Assembly: GCF_034424625.1 (NCBI RefSeq)
Contig: NZ_CP139976.1
Coordinates: 3,596,001 to 3,660,000, forward strand
Direction of reading: 5' to 3'
DNA length: 64,000 nt
DNA from: Janthinobacterium lividum
GTDB lineage: Bacteria > Pseudomonadota > Gammaproteobacteria > Burkholderiales > Burkholderiaceae_D
A model generated the notes under the pieces. That model was not told the DNA's origin. It ran no database searches and saw nothing but the letters and a program-made list of their open reading frames with translations. Both the position numbers and the translations under genes were made by a program. Shown in pieces: positions 46,558-55,685 of the stretch. Positions within the stretch are counted from its first letter, which is position 1, and the number at the start of each line of letters is the position of its first letter.

Positions 46558-47238
46558 ATGGATTTACATGCAGAACTGAAGGCCGCGCTGGAAGCGGCGG
46601 CCGAACCGGGCCGTGCGGCACCCATGCAGGCCTACATGCGCGGCCAGTTCATCTTCCTGGGCGTGGCCGCGCCGCAGCGGCGGATGGCCGCCAAGGGCTT
46701 GCTGGCAGGTTTGAAGGGCATCGATCCCGCAACGCTGCTGGAACACGCGCAACGGCTGTGGCAGCAGCCGGAACGCGAATACCAGCACGTGGCGCTCGAC
46801 ATGCTGGCCCTGCACTGGCGCCAGCTGGGCATCGAGCACATCCCCGCCCTGCTCGGCCTGGCGCGCCAGCGCGCATGGTGGGACAGCGTGGACGGCATGG
46901 CGGGCATTGTCGGCGACGTGCTGCAGGCGGAGCACCTGCGCGGCGGCGATGGCCATGCGCACATGGACGCGGCCTTGCGCCATGACGATTTCTGGCTGCG
47001 CCGCATCGCCATGCTGCACCAGCTGGGCTGGCGCGCCAACACGGATGCGGCCTGGCTATTTGACGCGGCGCTGGCGCTGGCCCACGAAAACGAGTTTTTC
47101 ATCCGCAAGGCCATCGGCTGGGCCTTGCGCGATTACGCGCGCCACGCGCCCGAGGCGGTGACTACATTTGCCAACGCGCACCGCCAGCTGCTCTCTCCCC
47201 TCAGCCGCCGCGAAGCGCTGAAGCACCAGCCACGCTGA
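46558..47238 (+). CDS. AlkD-like DNA alkylation repair protein
   Basis: A 226-residue all-helical protein of the DNA-alkylation-repair (AlkD) HEAT-repeat family, which excises bulky or cationic alkylated bases without base flipping. Seen are Ala-Tyr-Met-Arg-Gly-Gln-Phe-Phe-Leu-Gly-like residues, Trp-Trp-Asp-Ser-Val-Asp, Trp-Leu-Arg-Arg-Ile-Ala and Phe-Phe-Ile-Arg-Lys-Ala-Ile-Gly-Trp-Ala-Leu-Arg, which carry the conserved Trp, Asp and Arg of the active groove. Its last 38 bases overlap the convergent TetR gene. Confidence 0.9.
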   Translation: MDLHAELKAALEAAAEPGRAAPMQAYMRGQFIFLGVAAPQRRMAAKGLLAGLKGIDPATLLEHAQRLWQQPEREYQHVALDMLALHWRQLGIEHIPALLGLARQRAWWDSVDGMAGIVGDVLQAEHLRGGDGHAHMDAALRHDDFWLRRIAMLHQLGWRANTDAAWLFDAALALAHENEFFIRKAIGWALRDYARHAPEAVTTFANAHRQLLSPLSRREALKHQPR

Positions 47239-47875
47239 AGGCCGAGCCGCCCAGCAGGCGCAGCGCGGCGTCGATGCGCGGCGCGGCATCCCAGGACGGC
47301 ACGGGCGCCAGCAAGTCCAGCGCCATCTGCCGCAGCGGCTCGGCGATCACCATGGCCAGCAGCAAGCCGGCCAGTTCCTGCCCATCGTGCAGCACCAGAT
47401 GGCCGCGCGCAGCCTGGCGCCGCAGCCACTCGGCCAGCAGGGCCGTGCCCCGCTCGATGCCGTTGCGCTGATACACGGCCAGCAGATCGGCGCGGGCAGG
47501 AAACTCCGTGCACAGCAAACGGAACAGGCCCACGGCGTCCGCCGTCAGCACGCGCGCCGCCATCGCCTGCAAGATCTCTTTCAATAAGGGCAGCACTTCG
47601 CCAGGCGCGGCCGCATCCTGCGCCATGGCCGGCAGGAAGGCATCTGTCCAGCCGCGCACCACCAGGGCGACCAGTTCCTCGCGGTTGGCCGCATATTGAT
47701 ACAGCGACTTCTTTGCCATGCCCGCGTGGCGCGCCACCGCTTCCATGGTCGTGGCCGCATAGCCTTCGTGCAGCAGCAGCCAGGTGGCCGCCTGCACGGC
47801 CGCCTCGCGCGCTTCCTCCGGCGGGCGCGCCGGACGGCCCCGTCCACGCACAGCCTTGCTCTCTTCTTCCCGCAT
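47201..47875 (-). CDS. TetR-family repressor next to DAPG hydrolase
   Basis: A 224-residue TetR-type regulator with the helix-turn-helix Thr-Met-Glu-Ala-Val-Ala-Arg-His-Ala-Gly-Met-Ala-Lys-Lys-Ser-Leu-Tyr-Gln-Tyr at about residues 42-60 and a TetR_C-type helical sensor domain. It diverges from a DAPG-hydrolase-like gene across 107 bp that contain a 17-bp palindrome, so it likely represses that gene. The arrangement is like PhlH/PhlG of Pseudomonas. Its 3' end overlaps the alkD-like gene. Confidence 0.9.
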   Translation of the reverse strand: MREEESKAVRGRGRPARPPEEAREAAVQAATWLLLHEGYAATTMEAVARHAGMAKKSLYQYAANREELVALVVRGWTDAFLPAMAQDAAAPGEVLPLLKEILQAMAARVLTADAVGLFRLLCTEFPARADLLAVYQRNGIERGTALLAEWLRRQAARGHLVLHDGQELAGLLLAMVIAEPLRQMALDLLAPVPSWDAAPRIDAALRLLGGSAFSVAGASALRGG

Positions 47876-47925
47876 GCCCGCTCCAAGCTTGATCGATAGA
47901 CGATTTTACACTGAATCCAATTTAG

Positions 47926-47942
47926 GAAACGTTATACGTTTC
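47926..47942. promoter_or_regulatory. TetR-type operator (17-bp palindrome)
   Basis: GAAACGTTATACGTTTC has 7-bp perfect arms (GAAACGT / ACGTTTC) around TAT. It lies in the short AT-rich region between the divergent TetR and DAPG-hydrolase genes, 40 bp before the hydrolase ATG, and overlaps the probable promoters. Confidence 0.75.
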
Positions 47943-47982
47943 TTTAATATATAATTGTTTTACCCAAACAACGGAGAATGAC

Positions 47983-48681
47983 ATGACGCAGCATATTCAA
48001 TTCCCATGGAACATCACCGACACGGGCGACTTGCTCGACCCGTTCCCCCTGCCCCTGGAAACGGGCATCACGCGCCTGCAAGACGGTTGCCTGCTGGTGG
48101 CGGCGCGCACGGAACTGCACGGCTGCAGCGGGCGCATGCTGGACTGGTGGTTTACGTTTTTCGAGACGACACAGCACATCAAGTGGTGGCACCCGCACGA
48201 TCACGTGGCCCATCACGGCTGGAACGGCGCGTGGAAAAAGGGAGAGCGTTACTACGGCGCCTCGATCGAGGCAGTGGAATCCCTGGGCGACATTCCGCCC
48301 GTGAAAGCCAAGCTGAAGTTCCATGATCCGAAAGACGTGTTCGATGCGGAGCAACTGCGCCACGCACAGGACAGCGGCGCCCTGTCGGCCGCCGTCTGCG
48401 CGCGCATCGGCTTTGGCGATTACGTCGTGCTTGACCCGTACGGCGATCCGCTCGATGGCGAAATGCTGCACCTGGCGCGTGATACGCCCACGGGCTGCGT
48501 GCTGCGCAGCCGCTTCCTGCTGGGGCGCAACAGCCTGAACCCCGTGCGCGACGTGCCCGACGTGCTGGGCCTGAACTTGCTGCGCCATTGCTACAGCGAA
48601 TTTACCTATCTGTCGCGTTTCCTGCCGTCGCTGTACTACGGCGAACACGCCAACGGAGAGCAAGCGCCGCTGCCGTGGTAA
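47983..48681 (+). CDS. DAPG hydrolase (PhlG) family protein
   Basis: A 232-residue protein of the DAPG_hydrolase family, whose founder PhlG cleaves a C-C bond of the antibiotic 2,4-diacetylphloroglucinol with a zinc ion. Visible are the His-rich Trp-Trp-His-Pro-His-Asp-His-Val-Ala-His-His-Gly and a C-terminal His-x-x-x-Glu pair (His-Cys-Tyr-Ser-Glu), which fits zinc ligands of PhlG. It is shorter than PhlG at the N-terminus. No phl biosynthetic genes are in the window, so degradation of another bacterium's phloroglucinol, or a different beta-diketone, is the likely role. AGGAGA-like GGAGAATG precedes the ATG. Confidence 0.82.
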   Translation: MTQHIQFPWNITDTGDLLDPFPLPLETGITRLQDGCLLVAARTELHGCSGRMLDWWFTFFETTQHIKWWHPHDHVAHHGWNGAWKKGERYYGASIEAVESLGDIPPVKAKLKFHDPKDVFDAEQLRHAQDSGALSAAVCARIGFGDYVVLDPYGDPLDGEMLHLARDTPTGCVLRSRFLLGRNSLNPVRDVPDVLGLNLLRHCYSEFTYLSRFLPSLYYGEHANGEQAPLPW

Positions 48682-48690
48682 AGCGCCGCA

Positions 48691-49584
48691 TCACAGCCGC
48701 TTGTGCATGCGCGCCAGCGGCAGCTTGATGTCGTCGGGCAAGTCCAAGTGAAACTCTTCCGTGACGGCAAAGCCGCTGGCCAGGTACAGCGGCACGCCGG
48801 GCAAGGTGGCGGCCAGTTCCAGGGCAGTAAAGCCGGCGGCCACCGCCTGGCGCTCGCAATGGCGCATCAGCATGCTGCCCAGGCCCTGGCGCGCGGCCAC
48901 TGGTTCCACAAAAAAGGCGCGGATGCGGCCCGGCTGGCTGGCCGGATCGAGCAGCGGGTCCGGCCCGCTCTTGGCGCGGTCGGCGCCATACAGGGTGGCG
49001 CGCTGGCTCCAGCCGCCGCAGGCGAGCATGGCGCCATCGCGTTCGATCACGAAATACGTCCGGTCAGCAACGAGTTGCGTATCGACGCCGAACACGTGGC
49101 ACGTCACGGACTCGGCCTGTTCCTGCGTATAAAACCCCGCGCTCAGTTCCACGCCGGAACGGGCGATCAGCGCATTCATTTGCGGCACATCGGCCGGCTG
49201 CGCCACGCGCAGGCGCGTCAACGCGCCAAAGCTGAACCAGGCACGGCTGATGCGACCGTGCGTCACTTCATACGTCGCCACCAGTTCCTGCGCCGATACG
49301 CCATCATCCGTGTCGCCATGGACGATTTCATGGTCGATCACCAGCTTGCCGCAGGCGATGCGGTTCAGCAACTGCGCCCGCGGCCGGCTGGCGGCGAAGC
49401 GGGCCGTGAAACGGGGACCGATCTGCGCGCTGCCCTGAGCCAGCAAGGTATCGGGATGCTGGAATTGCTGCGCGTCATCGGCATAGATGGCCAGTAAGGC
49501 CGGCACGTCGTGTGCGTTATAGGCATCCAGTTGTGCCTGGACCACCGCCGTGGCCGAAATGAGTGTATCGTTGGCAAGCGCCAT
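48691..49584 (-). CDS. SnoaL-like/GNAT acetyltransferase fusion protein
   Basis: A 297-residue two-domain protein. The N-terminal 115 residues form an NTF2/SnoaL-like domain (Val-Gln-Ala-Gln-Leu-Asp-Ala-Tyr-Asn-Ala-His-Asp...Ile-Tyr-Ala-Asp-Asp-Ala). The rest is a GNAT domain with Ile-Arg-Ala-Phe-Phe-Val-Glu-Pro and the CoA loop Ala-Arg-Gln-Gly-Leu-Gly-Ser. The reading frame is continuous through the junction. The ATG at 49584 begins the SnoaL part. A small-molecule substrate bound by the NTF2 pocket is possible but unknown. Confidence 0.85.
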   Translation of the reverse strand: MALANDTLISATAVVQAQLDAYNAHDVPALLAIYADDAQQFQHPDTLLAQGSAQIGPRFTARFAASRPRAQLLNRIACGKLVIDHEIVHGDTDDGVSAQELVATYEVTHGRISRAWFSFGALTRLRVAQPADVPQMNALIARSGVELSAGFYTQEQAESVTCHVFGVDTQLVADRTYFVIERDGAMLACGGWSQRATLYGADRAKSGPDPLLDPASQPGRIRAFFVEPVAARQGLGSMLMRHCERQAVAAGFTALELAATLPGVPLYLASGFAVTEEFHLDLPDDIKLPLARMHKRL

Positions 49585-49749
49585 GCATGCACCTGTTGTG
49601 ATGTGGTTGGAAAGTTGCAAAGCGTAACACTGTCGCTCCTGTCGCGGCGCGGTTTGCTGCGATAATTGTAAGATTCGTTATCAGATTCACCGCAAGAGAC
49701 ATCTTGCGGCGTCACCAATCAATCGCAAATCGCAGCAGGAGTAGATATC

Positions 49750-50640
49750 ATGAAATGGGAAGGCAATCGCGAAAGCGACAATGTGGAAGATCGCCGTGGC
49801 GAAGACGGCGGCGGGGGCGGCGGTGGCGGCTTTGGTTTTGGCGGGCGCTCGATCGGCATCGGCACCATCGTCATCGCCCTCGTCGGCTCGTATGTGCTGG
49901 GCGTCAATCCCTTGACCTTGCTGAATCTGCTCAGCGGCGGTGGCGGCCAGGTCAGCACCCAGCAAAGCCAGGCACCGGCGCGCCAGCCGCCCGAATCGGA
50001 CGAGATGGCCCGCTTCGTGAAAACCGTGCTGGCCGATACGGAAGACACGTGGGGCGCCCTGTTCAAGGCCGAGGGCGGCAGCTATGTGAAACCCAAGCTG
50101 GTGCTGTTTTCCGGCAGCACCCCGACCGCTTGTGGCACGGGCCAGAGCGCCAGCGGCCCCTTCTACTGCCCCGGCGACCAGAAAGTCTACCTGGATCTCG
50201 ATTTCTTCAATCTGATGCAGCAGCGCTTCAAGGTCTCGGGTGAATTCGCCGAAGCGTATGTGATCGCCCATGAAGTGGGCCACCACGTGCAAAACCTGCT
50301 GGGCTTGTCCGAGAAGGTCGACAAGGCGCGCCGCACGCAGTCGGAACGCCAGGCCAACGCCATGTCCGTGCGCCTGGAATTGCAGGCCGACTGCTTTGCC
50401 GGCGTGTGGGCGTATCACGCGAACGCCGACCGCAAGATCCTGGAACAGGGCGACGTGGAAGCGGCCCTGAAAGCGGCCACGGCCATTGGCGACGATGCGC
50501 TGCAGCGCCAGTCGCAAGGCCATGTCGTGCCGGATTCGTTTACGCACGGCACCTCGGAGCAGCGCGTGCGCTGGTTTACCAAGGGCATCGAAAGCGGCCA
50601 GATTTCCCAGTGCAATACGTTCGAGGCACGCCAGTTGTAG
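49750..50640 (+). CDS. YpfJ-type neutral zinc metallopeptidase
   Basis: A membrane-anchored putative zinc peptidase of 296 residues (KPN_02809/YpfJ family). A charged N-terminus with a Gly-rich run (about residues 20-32) precedes one membrane helix (about 36-58). The catalytic His-Glu-Val-Gly-His is at residues 174-178, with Glu in Leu-Gln-Ala-Asp-Cys-Phe-Ala-Gly downstream as third-ligand region, and a conserved Cys pair is present in Cys-Gly-Thr-Gly...Tyr-Cys-Pro. AGGAG precedes the ATG. The substrate is unknown in this family. Confidence 0.92.
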   Translation: MKWEGNRESDNVEDRRGEDGGGGGGGGFGFGGRSIGIGTIVIALVGSYVLGVNPLTLLNLLSGGGGQVSTQQSQAPARQPPESDEMARFVKTVLADTEDTWGALFKAEGGSYVKPKLVLFSGSTPTACGTGQSASGPFYCPGDQKVYLDLDFFNLMQQRFKVSGEFAEAYVIAHEVGHHVQNLLGLSEKVDKARRTQSERQANAMSVRLELQADCFAGVWAYHANADRKILEQGDVEAALKAATAIGDDALQRQSQGHVVPDSFTHGTSEQRVRWFTKGIESGQISQCNTFEARQL

Positions 50641-50682
50641 TGCCACCACGCATGCCGCCCTGGGGGCCGGCATGCGTATCCA

Positions 50683-51447
50683 TCAGGGCACGGTGACGTC
50701 GTAGCGCTTGCCCAGTCTTTTCAGCTCGCCCGTCTCGATCAGGTTATTCAGCTCCTGGTCGAACTGCAAGCGCAGCTTGTCGAAAGTGGGCGAGCGGGGG
50801 AAGGCGAAATAGCCGTTTTGCAGTTCTATGACTTTGGGCAATGGTTTCACCTGGCGTCCATAGCCGAGGCGGGCAATCACGGGATCGGTGTTGCGGCGGT
50901 TGCTGACAAACACGTCGACGTGGTTGTGCACCAGCATCTTCAAGCCGTTTTCCACATTGTTGGCCACGCTGACCTGCAAGCCGGGCCGCACGCGCTCCCA
51001 GTCCGCGCCATAGGCCCAGCCATTGAGCAGCACCACCCGGCGGTTCTTCAGCACCGCGTAGTCGCCATCCCAGCCGAAGCTGGCGTCCTGGCGCGTATAA
51101 AAGACCATCTGGTCCTGGTAGAACGGCTTGTCGGAAAACGCCATGCTGGCGATTCGCTCGGGCGTCTTGTAGGGGCCGATCAGGATATCGGCCTGGCCTT
51201 GCACCAGCATGGCTTGCGCGCGCGCCCACGGCACCATGCGAAAACGCACGGTGTTACCCGTGCGCGCCGCCATCAGGCGCAGCAATTCCGCGCCCAGGCC
51301 GCCATATTCACCGCTGTCCTGGTACTCGAACACGCGCTCGAACTGCGCGCCCACGGCCAGCAGTTCCCGGGCTGGCGCCTGCGATGGCACAGCCAGCGCA
51401 GGCGCCAGCAGCGCCAGGGCCAGCAGGCGCCGCCCTGCTCCGTTCAT
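50683..51447 (-). CDS. Periplasmic solute-binding protein, family 3
   Basis: A 254-residue precursor with a signal peptide (cleaved near Ala-Pro-Ala-Arg) and an SBP_bac_3 fold of the type that binds amino acids or acts as an enzyme or signalling-linked sensor. Seen are Gly-Gly-Leu-Gly-Ala-Glu-Leu-Leu-Arg, Gln-Gly-Gln-Ala-Asp-Ile-Leu-Ile-Gly and Val-Asp-Val-Phe-Val-Ser-Asn. Its ATG overlaps the nadC stop by one to three bases, so it is co-translated with NAD genes, but no permease or ATPase is nearby. Ligand unknown. Confidence 0.87.
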   Translation of the reverse strand: MNGAGRRLLALALLAPALAVPSQAPARELLAVGAQFERVFEYQDSGEYGGLGAELLRLMAARTGNTVRFRMVPWARAQAMLVQGQADILIGPYKTPERIASMAFSDKPFYQDQMVFYTRQDASFGWDGDYAVLKNRRVVLLNGWAYGADWERVRPGLQVSVANNVENGLKMLVHNHVDVFVSNRRNTDPVIARLGYGRQVKPLPKVIELQNGYFAFPRSPTFDKLRLQFDQELNNLIETGELKRLGKRYDVTVP

Positions 51448-52313
51448 CAGCCGACGATGCGCAAGGAGTAATCGGTGGCCCGCACATCCTTGGTCAGGCT
51501 GCCGATCGAGATGCGGTCCACGCCCGTTTCGGCAATGGCGCGCACGGTATCGAAATTGATGCCGCCGGACGCTTCCAGCAAGGCACGGCCTTTGGTGATG
51601 GCCACGGCCTCGCGCATCATGTCGTTGCTGAAGTTATCGAGCAAGACGGAGACGGCGCCCGCATCCAGCGCTTCCTGCAATTGCGCCAGGGTTTCCACCT
51701 CGATCTGCACGGGCACGCCCGCGTCGAGATTGCGCGCGTTTTCCAGGGCCTGGCTGACGCCGCCCGCGGCCGCGATATGGTTTTCCTTGATCAGGATGCC
51801 GTCGTACAGGGCCAGGCGCTGGTTCTTGCCGCCACCGACGCGCACCGCATACTTTTGCGCCAGGCGCAGGCCAGGCAAGGTCTTGCGCGTATCTAAAATG
51901 GACGCCTTGGTGCCGGCGATCACGTCGACATACTGGCGCGTGGCCGTGGCCACGGCCGACAGCAATTGCAGGAAATTGAGGGCGCTGCGCTCGGCCGTAA
52001 GCAAGGCGCGCGCCGGCGCTTCGATGGTGCAGACGACGCTGTCGGCCGCCATCATGTCGCCTTCGGCGTAATGCCAAACGATGTCGATGCTGCGGTCCAG
52101 GCTTTTCATGATGCCTTCGAACCAAGGCGCGCCGCACAGCACGGCTGCTTCGCGCACGATGACACGGGCCGTGACGATGTGGTCAGGCGGCACCAGCTCA
52201 CCCGTCAGGTCGCACTGGCCCACGTCTTCCAGCAAGGCGGCCAGCAAATTGCCTTCGAATGCGCGCGCCAGGGCGGGATCGAAAGGGGCGAAAGAATTAA
52301 CGAGGGTACTCAT
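51447..52313 (-). CDS. nadC: Nicotinate-nucleotide pyrophosphorylase (carboxylating)
   Basis: A 288-residue enzyme converting quinolinate and PRPP into nicotinate mononucleotide. Conserved [19 protein letters not shown], and Glu-Ala-Ser-Gly-Gly-Ile-Asn-Phe are present. The start ATG (52313) overlaps the nadA stop in ATGA. The frame is open far upstream through nadA, but that part has no NadC character. Confidence 0.95.
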   Translation of the reverse strand: MSTLVNSFAPFDPALARAFEGNLLAALLEDVGQCDLTGELVPPDHIVTARVIVREAAVLCGAPWFEGIMKSLDRSIDIVWHYAEGDMMAADSVVCTIEAPARALLTAERSALNFLQLLSAVATATRQYVDVIAGTKASILDTRKTLPGLRLAQKYAVRVGGGKNQRLALYDGILIKENHIAAAGGVSQALENARNLDAGVPVQIEVETLAQLQEALDAGAVSVLLDNFSNDMMREAVAITKGRALLEASGGINFDTVRAIAETGVDRISIGSLTKDVRATDYSLRIVG

Positions 52314-53443
52314 GCTGGACCGATTCCTTGGAACAATGTGGTTTCTTTTGCCAGGTCCGCGCCCGGCTTGAGGCCCGCCTTCTTGGCGGCGGCAAAATCG
52401 AGCATGCGGTTGATCGAGCGCACGGCCAGTTGGCCGACGGCAGGATCGACGTGGATTTCGTTGTGCATGTTTTCCAGCGTCTGCGCCAGGTTCAGCAAGC
52501 CATTCATGGCCATCCACGGGCAATGCGCGCAGCTTTTGCAGGTGGCGCTGTTGCCGGCCGTGGGCGCTTCGATGAAACGCTTGCCCGGCGCGGCCGCGCG
52601 CATCTTGTGCAGGATGCCGTTGTCGGTGGCGACAATAAACGTGTCCGTGTCCATAGTTTGCGCTGCCGCAATCATTTGCGACGTGGAACCCACCATGTCG
52701 GCCAGCGCCACCACATTCGCGGGCGACTCCGGATGCACGAGGACTTTGGCTTGCGGATACTCTTCCTTGAGCAAATCGAGTTCGATGCCCTTGAATTCGT
52801 CGTGCACCAGGCATGACCCCTGCCACAGCAGCATGTCGGCGCCCGTTTGCTTCTGGATATACGAGCCCAGGTGCTTGTCGGGTGCCCACAGGATTTTCTT
52901 GCCCTGCGCATGTAAATGGGCAACGATGTCGAGGCCGATGGACGATGTCACCATCCAGTCCGCGCGCGCTTTGACTGCTGCGCTGGTGTTGGCGTAGACG
53001 ACGACGGTGCGGTCCGGATGGGCGTCGCAGAAGGCCGTGAATTCATCCACCGGGCAGCCGAGATCGAGCGAACAGGTCGCGTCGAGGTCGGGCATCAATA
53101 CCGTTTTCTCGGGACTGAGTATTTTCGCCGTTTCGCCCATGAAGCGCACGCCGGCCACGACCAGGGTCTTGGCCGGATGGTCGCGCCCGAAGCGGGCCAT
53201 TTCCAGGGAATCGGAGACGCAGCCGCCCGTGGCTTCCGCCAGGTCTTGCAGGTCAGCATCAACGTAGTAGTGGGCAACGAGCACGGCTTCGCGCTCGATC
53301 AGCAGGCGCTTGATGCGCGTGATCAGTTCGGCTTTTTCAGCCGGGGAAGGCGTCGCTGGCGTGCGTGCCCAGGCGTGGGCAGTGCAGCTGGCTCCGTCTT
53401 GTGGATGTTCATACTCGACGGATTTGATGGCTAAAGTTTGCAT
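52310..53443 (-). CDS. nadA: Quinolinate synthase A
   Basis: A [4Fe-4S] enzyme of 377 residues making quinolinate from iminoaspartate and dihydroxyacetone phosphate. The three cluster Cys are visible as in the family: one in Ala-Thr-Gly-Gly-Cys-Val-Ser-Asp-Ser, one in Gly-Ser-Cys-Leu-Val-His, one in [10 protein letters not shown]. The start ATG at 53443 gives the usual N-terminus. It is the first gene of nadA-nadC-SBP; nadB is not in the window. Confidence 0.95.
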   Translation of the reverse strand: MQTLAIKSVEYEHPQDGASCTAHAWARTPATPSPAEKAELITRIKRLLIEREAVLVAHYYVDADLQDLAEATGGCVSDSLEMARFGRDHPAKTLVVAGVRFMGETAKILSPEKTVLMPDLDATCSLDLGCPVDEFTAFCDAHPDRTVVVYANTSAAVKARADWMVTSSIGLDIVAHLHAQGKKILWAPDKHLGSYIQKQTGADMLLWQGSCLVHDEFKGIELDLLKEEYPQAKVLVHPESPANVVALADMVGSTSQMIAAAQTMDTDTFIVATDNGILHKMRAAAPGKRFIEAPTAGNSATCKSCAHCPWMAMNGLLNLAQTLENMHNEIHVDPAVGQLAVRSINRMLDFAAAKKAGLKPGADLAKETTLFQGIGPA

Positions 53444-53564
53444 GGCTGTGTCAAACAAAAACGGGATAGACCGGCACGATTGCAATAAAGCAGGTGCGCC
53501 GGAACGAAAGGACCGCGGCGCGTCGGTGTGGTGCTGGCGGTTGGCGATGCAGCTGGCATTGTAA

Positions 53565-53609
53565 TGTCGGATTACGCTACGCCTCGGCGGCCCCGCTAAT
53601 CCGACCTAC
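53565..53609. repeat. Dispersed palindromic repeat, copy E unit 1
   Basis: TGTCGGATTACG ... CGCTAATCCGACCTAC, a single palindromic unit with a longer loop, lies upstream of nadA and downstream of the ABC-F gene. Confidence 0.8.
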
Positions 53610-53637
53610 CGGCCTGTGCCAACCGTTTGCATCTGGC

Positions 53638-53671
53638 GTAGGTCGGATTAGCGCACAGCGCGTAATCCGAC
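53638..53671. repeat. Dispersed palindromic repeat, copy E unit 2
   Basis: GTAGGTCGGATTAGCGCACAGCGCGTAATCCGAC, inverted to unit 1 and 28 bp from it, ends 18 bp before the ABC-F stop codon. This is the only locus where the repeat also lies upstream of a gene start (nadA). Confidence 0.85.
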
Positions 53672-53689
53672 GCAACGTTACTCCAGCAA

Positions 53690-55288
53690 TTAATCAATAC
53701 CTTGGCTCTTGAGGTAATCCTCATAGTTGCCGCGGTAATCGACCACTTCATCTTCCTTGATCTCGATGATGCGGTTGGCCAGCGAAGAGACGAATTCGCG
53801 GTCATGCGACACGAAGATCAGGGTACCCGCGTATTTTTCCAGCGCGATGTTCAGCGATTCGATCGATTCCATGTCCATGTGGTTGGTCGGCTCATCGAGC
53901 ATCAGCACGTTGTGGCGGCCCAGCATCAGCTTGCCGTACATCATGCGGCCTTTTTCACCACCGGACAGTACCTTGACAGCCTTTTTCACATCGTCGCCGC
54001 CGAACAGCAAGCGGCCCAGGATGGAACGCACGGCCTGGTCGTCGTCGCCCTCTTTCGTCCACTGGCCGATCCAGTCGGTCAGGTTCGTGTCTTTGGCGAA
54101 ATCTTCCGTCGGATCCTGCGGCATGTAGCCGACGTTGGCGTTTTCCGCCCACTTCACGCGGCCCTGGTCAGGCTGCAGGCCGGCGATGTCGCCAGCGATG
54201 CAACGCAGCATGGTGGTCTTGCCGGCACCGTTGGCGCCGATGATGGCGATGCGCTCGCCCGCCTCGACCATGATGCTGAAATTCTTGAACAGCTGGCGGT
54301 CGAAACCTTTCGAGATATTCTCGACTTCCACGGCCAGGCGGTGCAATTTCTTTTCGCCGTCGAAACGCACGAACGGATAGGCGCGCGACGATGGCTTGAT
54401 GTCGTCGACCTTGATCTTTTCGATCTGCTTGGCGCGCGACGTGGCCTGGCGGGCCTTCGACTTGTTCGCCGCGAAGCGGCGCACGAATTCCTGCAGCTCG
54501 GCAACCTTGTCTTTCGCTTTCGCGTTATTGGCCAACTGCTGGTTGCGCGCCTGGGTCGAAGCGAACATGTATTCGTCGTAGTTGCCTGGATAAATCTTCA
54601 GGGTGCCGTAGTCCATGTCGGCCACGTGGGTGCACACCTGGTTCAGGAAGTGGCGATCATGGGAAATGATGATCATGGTGGAATTGCGCTCGTTGAGCAC
54701 GTCTTCCAGCCAGCGAATCGTGTTGATGTCCAGGTTATTCGTCGGCTCGTCGAGCAGCAGGATGTCCGGGTTCGAGAACAGCGCCTGCGCCAGCAGCACG
54801 CGCAGCTTCCAGCCTGGCGACACATTGCTCATCGGGCCCTGATGCAGGTCGATGGCGACACCGGCGCCCAGCAGCAGTTCGCCGGCGCGCGATTCGGCCG
54901 TGTAGCCGTCGTATTCGGAGACTTTGCCTTCCAGGTCGGCGGCCTGCATGTAGTCGTCGTCGGTCGCTTCCGGGTTCGCGTAGATCGCGTCGCGCTGCTG
55001 GATGGCAGCCCACATTTCCGTGTGGCCCATCATGACGACGTCGAGGACGCGCATGTCTTCAAAGGCAAACTGGTCCTGGCGCAGCTTGCCCAGGCGTTCG
55101 TTGGTATCGAGCATGACGTTGCCGCCCGACGGATCCAGGTCGCCGCCCAGGATCTTCATGAACGTCGACTTGCCGCAGCCGTTCGCGCCGATCAAACCAT
55201 AGCGGTTGCCGTCGCCGAACTTGACGGAGATATTCTCAAACAATGGCTTGGCGCCAAACTGCATCGTAATATTTGCGGTTGAAAGCAT
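53690..55288 (-). CDS. ABC-F family ATPase (YbiT-like)
   Basis: A 532-residue soluble protein with two ABC domains joined by a charged linker, the ABC-F layout of ribosome-associated factors. P-loops are Gly-Ala-Asn-Gly-Cys-Gly-Lys-Ser-Thr and Gly-Ala-Asn-Gly-Ala-Gly-Lys-Thr-Thr; Walker B is [10 protein letters not shown] and [10 protein letters not shown]. The first signature is degenerate (Val-Ser-Pro-Gly-Trp), the second is Leu-Ser-Gly-Gly-Glu, as in YbiT. The ATG at 55288 fits the family start; the longer frame upstream is Arg-rich and not conserved-looking. Confidence 0.93.
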   Translation of the reverse strand: MLSTANITMQFGAKPLFENISVKFGDGNRYGLIGANGCGKSTFMKILGGDLDPSGGNVMLDTNERLGKLRQDQFAFEDMRVLDVVMMGHTEMWAAIQQRDAIYANPEATDDDYMQAADLEGKVSEYDGYTAESRAGELLLGAGVAIDLHQGPMSNVSPGWKLRVLLAQALFSNPDILLLDEPTNNLDINTIRWLEDVLNERNSTMIIISHDRHFLNQVCTHVADMDYGTLKIYPGNYDEYMFASTQARNQQLANNAKAKDKVAELQEFVRRFAANKSKARQATSRAKQIEKIKVDDIKPSSRAYPFVRFDGEKKLHRLAVEVENISKGFDRQLFKNFSIMVEAGERIAIIGANGAGKTTMLRCIAGDIAGLQPDQGRVKWAENANVGYMPQDPTEDFAKDTNLTDWIGQWTKEGDDDQAVRSILGRLLFGGDDVKKAVKVLSGGEKGRMMYGKLMLGRHNVLMLDEPTNHMDMESIESLNIALEKYAGTLIFVSHDREFVSSLANRIIEIKEDEVVDYRGNYEDYLKSQGID

Positions 55289-55685
55289 TAGTGAGGTCTT
55301 TATCCAGTGAAAACAGGTAGTTAGGTACTTTTCTCCCATTATACAGCAACCACCATGAACCACTATCTTGGTGGGCTGCCTGAGCCGGCCCCTTTCACCG
55401 CTCAGATCCTCGGGTTTCCGGCAGCTGGCCAGCGGGCTGTCAGCCGGTTTACGCCGTTCTGGCTCGAACCTGGCCCGCTTGTTACGCTTTATTACGGCCA
55501 CGCTGCCGCCTTGATGGCGGCAGCCTCTCGCCAAATGACCGCCGACAAAAAATCATTCACTCCCTGCATTCACTCCCTGTTATATCAGGATAGTTGTCGC
55601 GTCCCCTGATTTACCGTAGCATTGCCGAGTTTCTCCTTGCCGCCAATCTGAAATCGCCGCCCAGAACACCCTTTTGAGAAAAATA
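55289..55685. other. Divergent intergenic region ABC-F / secreted ChaN-like gene
   Basis: About 400 bp. On the minus strand a good -10 box (TATAAT, 55343-55338) gives a short leader for the ABC-F gene. A perfect hairpin GCTGCCGCC-TTGAT-GGCGGCAGC lies at about 55501-55523 without a T-run. An 84-codon plus-strand frame from 55355 has no recognisable features. Sequence becomes AT-richer after 55540. Confidence 0.4.
55338..55343 (-). promoter_or_regulatory. Probable -10 element of the ABC-F gene
   Basis: TATAAT on the minus strand, about 50 bp upstream of the ABC-F ATG. A matching -35 at 17 bp is weak. Confidence 0.45.

Noticed and set aside
55355..55609. An 84-codon plus-strand frame between the ABC-F and ChaN-like genes
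   Set aside because: No ribosome-binding site or recognisable features, and it overlaps the probable leader and promoter of the ABC-F gene.
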